Shown one piece after another: positions 25,540-33,570 of a stretch of 34,644 nt of DNA; positions within the stretch are counted from its first letter, which is position 1; every line of letters begins with the position of its first letter. The DNA lies in contig NZ_NRRL01000048.1 of the NCBI RefSeq assembly GCF_016583645.1, positions 1 through 34,644 of the forward strand, read 5' to 3'. The position numbers were made by a program, and so were the translations under genes. This DNA is from Rhodovibrio sodomensis. Lineage in GTDB: Bacteria; Pseudomonadota; Alphaproteobacteria; Kiloniellales; Rhodovibrionaceae. The notes beneath the pieces were generated by a model that did no database searches, was not told the DNA's origin, and was given only the letters and a program-made list of their open reading frames with translations.

Positions 25540-25612
25540 GCGGATGCCCCGATAATCAGGCGGCGCAGCAACCGGCCGGCGCGGTACGCAACGCCGCCCG
25601 CACGGCGGCTGG

Positions 25613-25852
25613 TTACGCGTGGTCTTCCGCGTCGTCGTCGCCCTGGATGCCGAAGCCGGAGCACATGGCGATGATCAGCGGGAACCACAGGATCGCGAGC
25701 GCGAGCGCGGCGTAATACAGAATTCCGGGCCAGAAGAACGCGGCCGCGACCAGCGCCACGATGGCAAGCGCACCCAGCGCCATGACGGTGTTGAAGCCCA
25801 TGAACCGCTCCGCTGTCTGCCAGGGCAGGATGAAAGCCGGGTCGGCATTCAT
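25613..25852 (-). CDS. Small membrane protein of unknown function
   Basis: 79 residues from ATG 25852, with a GAGAG sequence upstream. After a short amphipathic start (MNADPAFILPWQTAERFMGF) come two hydrophobic segments, TVMALGALAIVALVAAAFFW and ILYYAALALAILWFPLIIAM. An acidic end follows (GDDDAEDHA). No family is recognised. A frame extension to 25933 adds an Arg/Pro-rich stretch unlikely to be translated. It lies between chaC (convergent) and the def promoter. Confidence 0.65.
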   Translation of the reverse strand: MNADPAFILPWQTAERFMGFNTVMALGALAIVALVAAAFFWPGILYYAALALAILWFPLIIAMCSGFGIQGDDDAEDHA

Positions 25853-26036
25853 CGCCAATTTGCTCTCGGATCGCCGGCCCGTGCCCGGACCCGGAAGTGA
25901 CCGGAGCCAAGGTGCCGCGCGGAGCGCCCGCAAGGCAAGCGCCGGATTGACGCAGGAGGATTGACGCCGGACGGGCCGCGCGTGCCCCGTGTCGTGTGTA
26001 CGGGGTTGCCTTGTACGGGCGCGGTTTTCGCGCGGC

Positions 26037-26065
26037 TTGACCCCTTGCGCGCGGCCCCATACCTA
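26037..26065 (+). promoter_or_regulatory. Promoter of the def operon
   Basis: TTGACC (26037-26042), a 17-bp spacer and TACCTA (26060-26065). Transcription would start near 26072, about 86 nt before the def ATG. The 305-bp stretch 25853-26157 holds nothing else I can support, apart from a TAGAGC hexamer close to the ATG. Confidence 0.55.
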
Positions 26066-26157
26066 GACGACTGTCAGCCGCCGGCCCGCACAACCGGGCG
26101 CTCAGGCCCGGCCGCGGTCCCGACCCGGCACCCCGAACTTCGCGCACTAGAGCTGCC

Positions 26158-26697
26158 ATGGCCGTCCTGCCCATCCTGATCGCGCCGCATCCGAGCCTGA
26201 AGCGGCGCGCCGAACCGGTCCAAGAGGTCGACGACGAGATCCGCCAGCTGACCGACGACATGCTGGAGACGATGTACGATGCCCCGGGCGTCGGCCTGGC
26301 GGCGCCGCAGGTCGACGTCGCCAAGCGGGTGATCGTGATCGACTGCGCGGACGACGGCGAGGCGCCGCAGCCCTACCGGATGATCAACCCGGAGCTGCTC
26401 TGGACCTCGCAGGACCAGGACACCCGCGAGGAGGGCTGCCTATCGCTGCCCGACATCTACGCCGACGTCACCCGCGCGGCGGCCTGCAAGGTCGCCTACC
26501 TGGACCAACGGGGCGAGCACCACGAGCTGGAGGCCGAAGGGCTGCTCGCGGTCTGCATCCAGCACGAGATCGATCACCTGAACGGCGTGCTGTTCGTCGA
26601 CCATCTGAGTGCGCTCAAGCGCAACATGCTGATGCGCAAGCTCGCCAAGCAGCAGGCGGGCAAGAAGCCGAACAAGAAGGCGTCGGTCGGCGCCTGA
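26158..26697 (+). CDS. def: Peptide deformylase
   Basis: Metalloenzyme that removes the N-formyl group from nascent proteins. The 179-residue product has all three motifs: GVGLAAPQ (44-51), EGCLSLP with metal ligand Cys94, and HEIDH with His136, Glu137 and His140. It ends with a lysine-rich tail (KKPNKKASVGA). The ATG at 26158 gives MAVLPILIAPHPSLK, the normal start. It heads the def-fmt-truA cluster, a common grouping; formylation (fmt) and deformylation (def) act at opposite ends of the same cycle. Confidence 0.96.
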   Translation: MAVLPILIAPHPSLKRRAEPVQEVDDEIRQLTDDMLETMYDAPGVGLAAPQVDVAKRVIVIDCADDGEAPQPYRMINPELLWTSQDQDTREEGCLSLPDIYADVTRAAACKVAYLDQRGEHHELEAEGLLAVCIQHEIDHLNGVLFVDHLSALKRNMLMRKLAKQQAGKKPNKKASVGA

Positions 26698-26724
26698 GCC
26701 GGACAGCTCCGCTGCGACGGCCGC

Positions 26725-26784
26725 GCCGGGCCCGCGCCGACCCCGCCGGGCCCGCGCCGACCCGCCGACCCGTCCGACCCGTCG
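26725..26784. repeat. Short tandem repeats between def and fmt
   Basis: Two 20-bp units starting GCCGGGCCCGCGCCGACCC (26725-26744, 26745-26764), then two 9-bp units GACCCGTCC/GACCCGTCG (26767-26775, 26776-26784). They lie in the 140-bp def-fmt gap. Simple slippage is likely. Confidence 0.6.
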
Positions 26785-26824
26785 AACCCGCGCCCGTCGG
26801 CTGGCCCGGCGCGAGCGCACGTCC

Positions 26825-26830
26825 TAGCTT
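26825..26830 (+). promoter_or_regulatory. -10-like TAGCTT just before fmt
   Basis: TAGCTT ends 7 nt before the fmt ATG, suggesting a leaderless transcript separate from def. The -35 (around CTGGCC) is weak and no ribosome binding site is seen. Confidence 0.4.
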
Positions 26831-26837
26831 GAGCACC

Positions 26838-27821
26838 ATGGCCGACACACTCCGCCTCGCCTTCATGGGAACGCCGGACTTCGCGTTGCCGACGCTGCGC
26901 GCCCTGCTGGACGCCGGGCATCAGGTCGTCTGCGTCTACACCCAGCCGCCCGCGCGCGCCGGCCGCGGCCACAAGGTGCAGCCGAGCCCGGTGCAGCAGG
27001 AGGCCGAGTCCCGCGGCATCGAAGTCCGCGCGCCCGAATCGCTGAAGGACGCCGAGGCGCAGCAGGCGTTCGCCGCCTTAAAGCTCGACGCGGCGGTGGT
27101 GGTCGCCTACGGCCTGATCCTGCCGCAGCAGATCCTGGAAGCGCCGCGGCTCGGCTGCGTCAACGTGCACGCCAGCCTGCTGCCGCGCTGGCGCGGCGCC
27201 GCCCCGATCCAGCGCGCCATCCTGGCCGGCGATGGCGAGACCGGGGTCAGCATCATGCAGATGGATACCGGCCTGGACACCGGCCCGGTGCTGGCGCGCG
27301 CGCGCACGGAGATCAGCCCGGATACCGACGCCGGCCAGCTGCACGACACCCTGGCGGCGCTGGGCGCGCGGCTGATCGCGCCGACGCTGGCGCAGCTCGC
27401 CGCCGGCGAGATCACCGCCGAGCCGCAGCCGGACAAGGGCGCGACCTACGCCCAGAAGCTGTCCAAGGACGACCGCGAGCTGCCCTGGGCGCGCCCGGCG
27501 ATCGAACTGGAACGGCTGGTCCGCGCGTTCGCGCCCAGTCCCGGCGCGGTCGCCAAGCTGCCGCCGGCCAAGGACGCGCAGGCGACCGCGGACGGCGGCC
27601 CGCCCGACGGCGAGACGTTGAAGGTGCTGCGCGCGCGCATCGCCGGGGCCGCCCCCACCGGCACCGCCCCGGGCACGGTAATGAACGCGCAGGATTTCAC
27701 CGTGGCGACCGGGCTTGGCTGCCTGCAGCTGGTGCGCGTGCAGCGCGGCGGCAAGAACCCGATGGACGCCGAGGAGTTCCTGCGCGGCACCCCGGTCAAG
27801 CAGGGCACGGTCCTGCCGTGA
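26838..27821 (+). CDS. fmt: Methionyl-tRNA formyltransferase
   Basis: Transfers the formyl group from 10-formyltetrahydrofolate to initiator Met-tRNA. The 327-residue protein has FMGTPDFALPTL (9-20), the catalytic triad Asn109, His111 and Asp147 in VNVHASLLPRWRG and GLDTGPVL, and a C-terminal OB-like domain ending in PVKQGTVLP. The usual PWPGAW segment at the start of the C-terminal domain reads PSPGAVAKL here and is followed by a Pro/Ala/Gly-rich insert before LKVLRAR. The ATG at 26838 is preferred over an in-frame TTG three codons upstream. It is followed by the truA repeat array. Confidence 0.95.
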   Translation: MADTLRLAFMGTPDFALPTLRALLDAGHQVVCVYTQPPARAGRGHKVQPSPVQQEAESRGIEVRAPESLKDAEAQQAFAALKLDAAVVVAYGLILPQQILEAPRLGCVNVHASLLPRWRGAAPIQRAILAGDGETGVSIMQMDTGLDTGPVLARARTEISPDTDAGQLHDTLAALGARLIAPTLAQLAAGEITAEPQPDKGATYAQKLSKDDRELPWARPAIELERLVRAFAPSPGAVAKLPPAKDAQATADGGPPDGETLKVLRARIAGAAPTGTAPGTVMNAQDFTVATGLGCLQLVRVQRGGKNPMDAEEFLRGTPVKQGTVLP

Positions 27822-27841
27822 CCGCGCGCCATACCCCGGCC

Positions 27842-27897
27842 GGATGACCCCGGCCGGATGACCCCGGCGACATGACACCGGCGATATGACACCGGAG
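27842..27897 (+). repeat. Four 14-bp tandem repeats carrying chained ATGA mini-ORFs into truA
   Basis: Units at 27842-27855, 27856-27869, 27870-27883 and 27884-27897 (GGATGACCCCGGCC, GGATGACCCCGGCG, ACATGACACCGGCG, ATATGACACCGGAG). Each contains ATG. The first three ATGs (27844, 27858, 27872) read five codons, M-T-P-A-x, and stop at a TGA that overlaps the next ATG (ATGA). The fourth ATG (27886) is the truA start. Confidence 0.8.
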
Positions 27898-28653
27898 CGG
27901 CCCGGAGCGACCCGCTGGAAACTGCTGCTGGAGTACCACGGCGGCGGCTTCGTCGGCTGGCAGCGCCAGGACAGCGGGCGCGGCGTGCAGCAGGCGGTCG
28001 AGGAGGCGGTGCACGCCCTGACCGGCGAACCCGCGACGGTGCAGGCCGCCGGGCGCACCGATTCCGGCGTGCACGCGCTGGCCCAGGTGGCGCACGTCGA
28101 CCTGGTGAAGCCGCTCGACCGCGACACCCTGCGCGACGCGCTGAACCACTTCCTGCGCGGCGAGCCGGTCGCCGTCGTGGCGGCGGAGGTCGCGCCGGCG
28201 GACTTCCACGCCCGCTTCAGCGCGCTGGAACGCGGCTACCTGTACCGCATCCTGAACCGGCGGCCGCCGCCGGCGCTGGAGGCCGGCCGGGTCTGGTGGG
28301 TGCCCACCCCGCTCGACGCCGCGGCGATGCACGCGGGCGCGCAGCGCCTGGTCGGCCACCACGACTTCACCTCGTTCCGGGCGAGCGAATGCCAGGCCGC
28401 CTCCCCCCTCAAGACGCTCGACGCGCTCGCGGTCGCGCGCGACGGCGCGGAGATCCGGATCACCGCGCGCGCGCGCTCGTTCCTGCACCACCAGATGCGC
28501 AACATCGCCGGCACGCTGCGGCTGGTCGGGGAGGGCAAGTGGACGCCCGACGACGTCAGCCGCGCCCTGGCGGCCCGCCGGCGCAGCGCCGCCGGCCCGA
28601 CCGCGCCCGCCGAAGGCCTGTACCTGACGCACGTACGCTACGACCCCGGCTGA
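27886..28653 (+). CDS. truA: tRNA pseudouridine(38-40) synthase
   Basis: Isomerises U38-U40 in the anticodon stem of tRNAs. The 255-residue product has LEYHGGGFVGWQRQ (15-28), GRTDSGVHALAQVAH with catalytic Asp59, FHARFSA, the YLYRILNR strand, and the C-terminal FLHHQMRNIAGTL motif. The ATG at 27886 lies inside the fourth copy of a 14-bp tandem repeat. Upstream mini-ORFs may couple its translation to termination at the preceding TGA. It is the last gene of the def-fmt-truA cluster. No clear terminator follows. Confidence 0.95.
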   Translation: MTPERPGATRWKLLLEYHGGGFVGWQRQDSGRGVQQAVEEAVHALTGEPATVQAAGRTDSGVHALAQVAHVDLVKPLDRDTLRDALNHFLRGEPVAVVAAEVAPADFHARFSALERGYLYRILNRRPPPALEAGRVWWVPTPLDAAAMHAGAQRLVGHHDFTSFRASECQAASPLKTLDALAVARDGAEIRITARARSFLHHQMRNIAGTLRLVGEGKWTPDDVSRALAARRRSAAGPTAPAEGLYLTHVRYDPG

Positions 28654-28792
28654 CAGCGGCGTACGCGTACGGCGTATGGCCACGGGCGTACGGCTTTAGG
28701 GCCAGATGCTGAGGGGTAGAGTCACCTGTCAACTGAGTCTTGCCATTTCTTCAAGAAGTTAGCGCCGCGGCGCGCCGACCGGCGCGCCAGCC

Positions 28793-28852
28793 GCGCGCCA
28801 TCCGCCAGCCGCCCGGCGCGCCATCCGCCAGCCGCCCGGCGCGCCATCCGCC
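28793..28852. repeat. 23-bp tandem repeat downstream of the sodium channel gene
   Basis: Units of 23 bp beginning GCGCGCCATCCGCCAGCC start at 28793, 28816 and 28839; the third is partial. The array lies between the truA and channel gene stops, in the 3' flank of both. Confidence 0.65.
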
Positions 28853-28862
28853 GGGCCGGCGG

Positions 28863-29702
28863 TCACTCTCGCCGTTCGACCGCCCGACGAAGCGCCTGCA
28901 GCTCCTCGCGCAGGCCGCGCAGTTCCTCGTCCAGCCGTTCGTGGCGCTGCTGGCGGACCGCCTCGCGCTCGGCCTCCTCGTCGGCCGCCTCGGCGCGGTG
29001 GTGCGCTTCCATCGCGTTGACGATGATCGCGATGAACAGGTTCAGGACGGCAAAGCTGGTCAGCAGGATGAACGGCACGAAGAACGCCCAGGCCCAGCCG
29101 TGCACTTCCATGACCGGGCGGACGATGCCCATCGACCAGCTTTCCAGCGTCATGATCTGGAACAGCGAGTACATCGACGCGCCGATCGAGCCGAACCACT
29201 CCGGAAAGCTGTCGCCGAACAGCTTGGTCGCCATCACGCCCGAGACGTAGTAGATCAGCCCCAGCAGCAGCACGATCGACCCTATGCCGGGGATCGCCGA
29301 CAACAGCGCCTGCACCACCCGGCGCATCGACGGCACCATCGACACCAGCCGCAGCACGCGCAGCACCCGGAGCGCGCGCAGCACGGAGAAGCTGTGGGTC
29401 GCCGGAATCAGGCCGATCGCGACCACGCAGAAGTCGAACAGGTTCCACGGATCGCGCGGGAAGCGCCGGCCGTAGGCGACCATCTTGACGGCCACCTCGA
29501 CGACGAACACTGAGAGGATCGCGGTGTCGAGCCCGACCAGCAGGCCGCCGGCGACCCGCATCGCGTCGTCCCAGGTCTCCAGCCCCAGCGTGACCGCGTT
29601 CAGGCAGATCAGCGCGGTGATCGTCTGGCGGACGCGCGGATGCTCGACCAGGTGGGTCAGGCGGGCGCGCCAGGTGCTTTGGCTCAGGGCATCGGTGGTC
29701 AT
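28863..29702 (-). CDS. Voltage-gated sodium channel, BacNav/NaChBac type
   Basis: 279-residue single-domain six-helix ion channel; four copies form the pore. The voltage sensor S4 carries Arg at three-residue spacing (R109, R112, R115, R118 in LRALRVLRVLRLV). The selectivity filter is TLESWSM (185-191), the same as in the well-studied NavAb. S6 spans about 208-229, then a charged heptad-like coiled coil (232-278: EEAEREAVRQQRHERLDEEL) that would hold the tetramer. ATG 29702 is chosen because it gives the usual short N-terminus. BacNav channels are found in marine and alkaliphilic bacteria and help in motility and pH homeostasis. The MscS gene lies upstream on the same strand, separated by 212 bp. 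Confidence 0.92.
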   Translation of the reverse strand: MTTDALSQSTWRARLTHLVEHPRVRQTITALICLNAVTLGLETWDDAMRVAGGLLVGLDTAILSVFVVEVAVKMVAYGRRFPRDPWNLFDFCVVAIGLIPATHSFSVLRALRVLRVLRLVSMVPSMRRVVQALLSAIPGIGSIVLLLGLIYYVSGVMATKLFGDSFPEWFGSIGASMYSLFQIMTLESWSMGIVRPVMEVHGWAWAFFVPFILLTSFAVLNLFIAIIVNAMEAHHRAEAADEEAEREAVRQQRHERLDEELRGLREELQALRRAVERRE

Positions 29703-29914
29703 GGGCGGGTGCGCGCCTGTCTTCGAGGGGGGGGTGGTCAGCCGCCCATAGATGCGCCTTTCGACCGCCGAATTCCAGGCCAGCGCGCGCGATTGGCGGC
29801 GTATCCACAAGGCAGATTCGCGCACAGGACAACCCGCCAGCCGTCGCGCGTCCGTCGACCCGGCGATTTCCGCGCGCCCGCCCCCTGCACGCCCCCGGCC
29901 GACATCGGGTCCGC

Positions 29915-32485
29915 CTAATCCCCGTCGGGCCCGCCGCTCGCCGGGGTGGTGCCCGGCTCGGGAATGCTGGTCTCCGGACGGTCGCCGCGGGCGCGGCCAT
30001 GCTCCATCGTGCCGGTGCGGATATGCAGGTCGCGCTGGGGATAGGGGATCACGATGCCGGCCTCGCGGAACTTCTGGTCGATCGCGAAGCGCAGCTCGCT
30101 GGCGAGCGACAGGAAGTAGTCGGTGTCCCGGGCGAACACCCGCAGTTCGAAATGCAGCGCGCTCTCGCCGAAGCTCATGAACAGCACGTGGGCTTCCGGC
30201 ATGCGCAGCACCTGCGGGTGCTCGCGCGCCACCTGCAGCAGCAGGTCGTGAACCTGCTGGGTGTCGGTGCCATGGGCGACGTGGACCGGCACGATCACGC
30301 GGCAGACCCGGTTGGTGTGGGTCCAGTTGATGATCGACTGGCTGATGAAGTCGCTGTTCGGGACGATCACCGAAGACATGTCGAACGTCTCGATCTCGGT
30401 CGAGCGCACGCGAATCCGCTTGATGTAGCCCTGATGCGCGCCGATCACGACCCAGTCGCCCACCTTGATCGGCCGTTCGAACAGCAGGATCAGGCCGGAG
30501 ACGAAGTTGTTGACGATCGCCTGCAGGCCGAAGCCGATGCCGACCGACAGCGCGCCGGCGACGATCGCCAGGTTGGACAGGTTGAGCCCGGCGGTCGACA
30601 GCGCCACCAGCCCGGCCAGGATCAGCCCGACGTAGCCGGTGAAGGTGCGCAGCGATTCGCGCACCCCGATGTCGAGACGGGTCTGCGGCAGCACCCGGGT
30701 GTCGAGCGTCCGCTGGATCACCCGGGTGATCGACAGCACCACGACGAACAGCGCGATCGCGAACGCCAGGTCGAGCAGCGAGATGGTCACGCCGCCCACC
30801 TGGAAGCCCATCAGCGCGCCCAGCAGCAGCGCCCACAGGTCGTTCCACTCGACCCCCCAGAGCGGCAGCGCCAGCAGCACCCCGAGCGCAACCACCAGCA
30901 TGTCGACGCCGGCCCCGATCCAGAACTGCAGGATCGGGGTCGTGCTGTCCTCCTGCCGGCGGCCGGTGCTGCGCAGCCGGGTCATCCGGAAGATCGCGCT
31001 GATGCCCTCGCGCGCCACCGCGTGCAGCAGCAGCAGCAGGCCGATCAGCACCCCGGTCAGGATGGTCCGGGTGATGATGTAGCGCGACAGCTCGAAGTAG
31101 CCGAGCAGGACCGAGCCCAGCACGCTCGCGCTCAGCGCCAGCACGCCCATCGCGGCCCAGGTGCGCGCCTTCCGGCGTCGGACCTGGCGCGCCTCGTCGG
31201 TGACGCCGTCGAGCTCCGGCGGCTGCCAGATGTCGCGCCGGGTCAGCGCCAGCAGCAGCACCGACACGGTCAGGCCGAACAGCAGGTGGTGGACCACCGC
31301 GATCGCCTCGCCCGCGTGCAGCACGCGGCCCATGCGCACCAGCAGGATGTCTGCGCCGAACACGATCGCGCCGATCCGGGCGATCCGCCCGACCCGGACC
31401 GCGCACGGGTCGGACACCGGCAACACCCGCCAGTCCGCCGCCTCGGGTGCGGTCACCGCGCGCGCCAGGCCGTCGATCAGGAACGCGAACGCGACCGCGA
31501 GCGCGGTGTTAAGCGCCAGCTCGTCGAGCAGGCCCTGCATCAGCCCGACCGTCTCCAGATAGGCGTACAGCGCGCCCATCGCGAGGCCGGGGACCAGCAG
31601 GTAGAACAGCGTGTGCAGCAGCGCGCCGGTCAGGCGGACCAGGGTGGGCGGCGGCTCGGCCTGCGGCTTGCGGCCGAAGCGCCGCAGCAGCACACGGCGC
31701 AGCAGGAACGCGACCCCGAGGCCGACCAGCACGATCGCCAGCGCCCCGCCGGCGATGTTGTTCCAGTCGGCGCGTTCGCGCTTCAGCTGTTCGGAGGTCG
31801 CGATCACGCTGTACAGCCGCGCGAGCGAGCCGGTCAGCTGTTCGCTCGCGCGCACCCAGGTGTCCGGCGACAGCGGCGACGGCCCGCGCACCAGCAGGCG
31901 GTTGGTAAACCGCTGGCGGGTGGCGGCCTGCACCTGGTTGAGCAGCTCGTCGGCGCGCGCGATCGCCAGCTGCGCCTGCTTCAGCCGGGCCTGCTGGGCG
32001 TTCAGCTGCTGCTGCAGCCGGTCGCGCTCCATCGCCACCGGCCGCGGCTCGCGCCCGTCCTCCGGCGCGGGGCCGAGCGCATCCAGCAGGCGCTGGGTCG
32101 ACTCGACCTCCGCCTTCGCCGCCGCCTCGATCGCGGCGGCGCGCTGGCGCAGCTGCGGCAGCCGCTGGCGCCAGTAGCTCAGGCGGTCGTCCGACAGCAG
32201 CCCGCTGCCGATCTCCTGCGCCGCCTGCTCGGTCCGCCGCAGGACCTCCTCGAGGGTGAGCGGCTCGGGCGCCGTATCCCCGCCATCCGCCTGCGCCGCC
32301 TGTCCGCCGCTGCCGCCCGATTGCGCGGATGCGGGCTGCGCCGGCAGCACGACCGCCGCCAAAGCGCAGACGAGCGCCAGCAGACTGGCGTACAGGCCCT
32401 GGCGGATCGCGGCGCGGAACTGGTCGCCGATCGGAGCGTGGATCGGGGCGCGAATCGGGGCGGCGAACGGGGATCGGGCGGTCAC
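29915..32485 (-). CDS. MscS-family mechanosensitive channel with DUF3772 domain
   Basis: Large inner-membrane channel (about 856 residues) of the MscK/MscM-like type that opens under membrane tension to release solutes. From the GTG at 32485: a signal-like helix ending in PAQPASAQ, a periplasmic coiled region with the DUF3772 pattern (LSYWRQRLPQLRQRAAAIEAAA), and about eleven helices. The MscS pore helix is GIGFGLQAIVNNFVSGLILLF, then ERPIKVGDWV. The beta and C-terminal domains follow, with IVPNSDFISQSIINW, FREAGIVIPYPQ and an acidic tail. A TTG at 32524 extends the frame by 13 residues; GTG was preferred for its upstream GGTGAG. It neighbours the BacNav gene. Confidence 0.9.
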   Translation of the reverse strand: MTARSPFAAPIRAPIHAPIGDQFRAAIRQGLYASLLALVCALAAVVLPAQPASAQSGGSGGQAAQADGGDTAPEPLTLEEVLRRTEQAAQEIGSGLLSDDRLSYWRQRLPQLRQRAAAIEAAAKAEVESTQRLLDALGPAPEDGREPRPVAMERDRLQQQLNAQQARLKQAQLAIARADELLNQVQAATRQRFTNRLLVRGPSPLSPDTWVRASEQLTGSLARLYSVIATSEQLKRERADWNNIAGGALAIVLVGLGVAFLLRRVLLRRFGRKPQAEPPPTLVRLTGALLHTLFYLLVPGLAMGALYAYLETVGLMQGLLDELALNTALAVAFAFLIDGLARAVTAPEAADWRVLPVSDPCAVRVGRIARIGAIVFGADILLVRMGRVLHAGEAIAVVHHLLFGLTVSVLLLALTRRDIWQPPELDGVTDEARQVRRRKARTWAAMGVLALSASVLGSVLLGYFELSRYIITRTILTGVLIGLLLLLHAVAREGISAIFRMTRLRSTGRRQEDSTTPILQFWIGAGVDMLVVALGVLLALPLWGVEWNDLWALLLGALMGFQVGGVTISLLDLAFAIALFVVVLSITRVIQRTLDTRVLPQTRLDIGVRESLRTFTGYVGLILAGLVALSTAGLNLSNLAIVAGALSVGIGFGLQAIVNNFVSGLILLFERPIKVGDWVVIGAHQGYIKRIRVRSTEIETFDMSSVIVPNSDFISQSIINWTHTNRVCRVIVPVHVAHGTDTQQVHDLLLQVAREHPQVLRMPEAHVLFMSFGESALHFELRVFARDTDYFLSLASELRFAIDQKFREAGIVIPYPQRDLHIRTGTMEHGRARGDRPETSIPEPGTTPASGGPDGD

Positions 32486-32619
32486 GAAGACAGGCTCACC
32501 GTCGATGGGATCACGGGCGCCCAAGGTAACGACCCACGCGCCTGTGTCACGCCCCCGATAGGCGAGCGTTCGGTGTCAGCCGGCCGCCGGGGTCACACCG
32601 ACCACACGCCGGACGTCCC

Positions 32620-33510
32620 CTACCGCCGCCCCGGCGCCGCCCGCCGGTACGACAGCGCCTCCGCGACGTGAATCCGGCGCACCTGCGCCTGCCCGTCGAG
32701 GTCGGCCAGCGTGCGGGCGACGCGCAGGACTCGGTGGTAGCCGCGGGCGGTCAGGCGGATCCGTTCGACCGCCTGGCCCAGCAGGGTGCGGCCGCCGTCG
32801 TCCGGGGCGGCGACGCGTTCCAAGAGGGTGCCGTCGGCCTCCGCGTTCGCGCGGATGCGCGGGCCGGGTTCGTCCGCGTAGCGCGCGCCCTGCACCGCGC
32901 GCGCCGTGGCGACACGGCCCGCGACCTCGGCGCTGCCCTCGGCCGGCGGCGGCAGGGTCAGGTCGCCGGCGCTGACCGAGGGGACTTCGACGTGCAGGTC
33001 GATCCGGTCGAACAGCGGGCCGGAGATCCGGGCCTGGTAGTCGATCGCGCACTTCGGCGCCCGCGCGCAGGCGAGCCCGGCGTCGTCCAGATAGCCGCAG
33101 CGGCACGGGTTCATCGCCGCCACCAGCTGGACCAGCGCGGGGTAGGTGACGTGCGCGTTGGCCCGGGCGATCGACACCCGGCCGGTCTCCAGCGGCTGCC
33201 GGAGCGCCTCCAGCGTCTGCCGGTTGAACTCCGGCAATTCGTCCAGGAACAAGACGCCCAGGTGGGCGAGCGAGACCTCCCCGGGCCGCGCGCGCAGGCC
33301 GCCGCCGGTGAGCGCGGGCAGCGAGGCGGAGTGGTGCGGGTCGCGGTAGGGCCGCCGGCGCAACAGCTTGCCCTCGTCGAGCGCGCCCGCGACCGAGTGG
33401 ATCATCGACACCTCCAGCGCCTCGGACGCGTCGAGCGGCGGCAGCAGGCTCGGCAGGCGGGCGGCCAGCATCGACTTGCCGGCGCCCGGCGGGCCCACCA
33501 TCAACATGTT
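32620..33510 (-). pseudogene. comM: ComM/YifB family AAA+ ATPase, 5' end lost at a mobile-element insertion
   Basis: This is the C-terminal ~295 residues of ComM, a hexameric helicase for natural-transformation branch migration (family about 500 residues). It begins at HN-like MLMVGPPGAGKSMLAARLPSL, the Walker A motif, then LGVLFLDELPEFNRQTLEALRQPLE (Walker B) and NPCRCG with a cysteine cluster, DRIDLHVEVP and the C-terminal ARGYHRVLRVARTLAD. The N-terminal Lon-like domain (about 200 residues) is missing. Just upstream of the ATG at 33507, similarity stops and foreign, lower-GC sequence with a recombinase gene starts. The 5' half probably lies beyond the element, outside the window. The remaining ATG could allow expression, but the protein would lack its N-terminus. 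Confidence 0.85.
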
Positions 33511-33570
33511 ATAGACGGGAGACCCTACTCAGGGTAGCATCGCTGCCCTTTACCTTTAACCGAGTATCGT
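33508..33570. other. Likely attachment-site junction of the inserted element
   Basis: Comparison with the ComM motif GGHNMLMVGPPG shows homology ending near 33508-33512: the codon expected for His before Asn-Met is TAT instead. The 63-bp spacer to the recombinase start holds a dyad ACCCT-ACTC-AGGGT (33522-33535) and is AT-richer than the comM side. This is probably one att half-site (attL or attR); exact core bases cannot be set without the other end. Confidence 0.55.

Noticed and set aside
28863..31406. 847-residue minus-strand frame covering the sodium channel and part of MscS
   Set aside because: Its first two thirds is an Arg/Gly/Pro-rich shadow of the MscS gene; the true channel starts at 29702.
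29999..32671. 890-residue plus-strand frame opposite the MscS gene
   Set aside because: Gln/His/Arg/Asp-rich antisense shadow with no motif.
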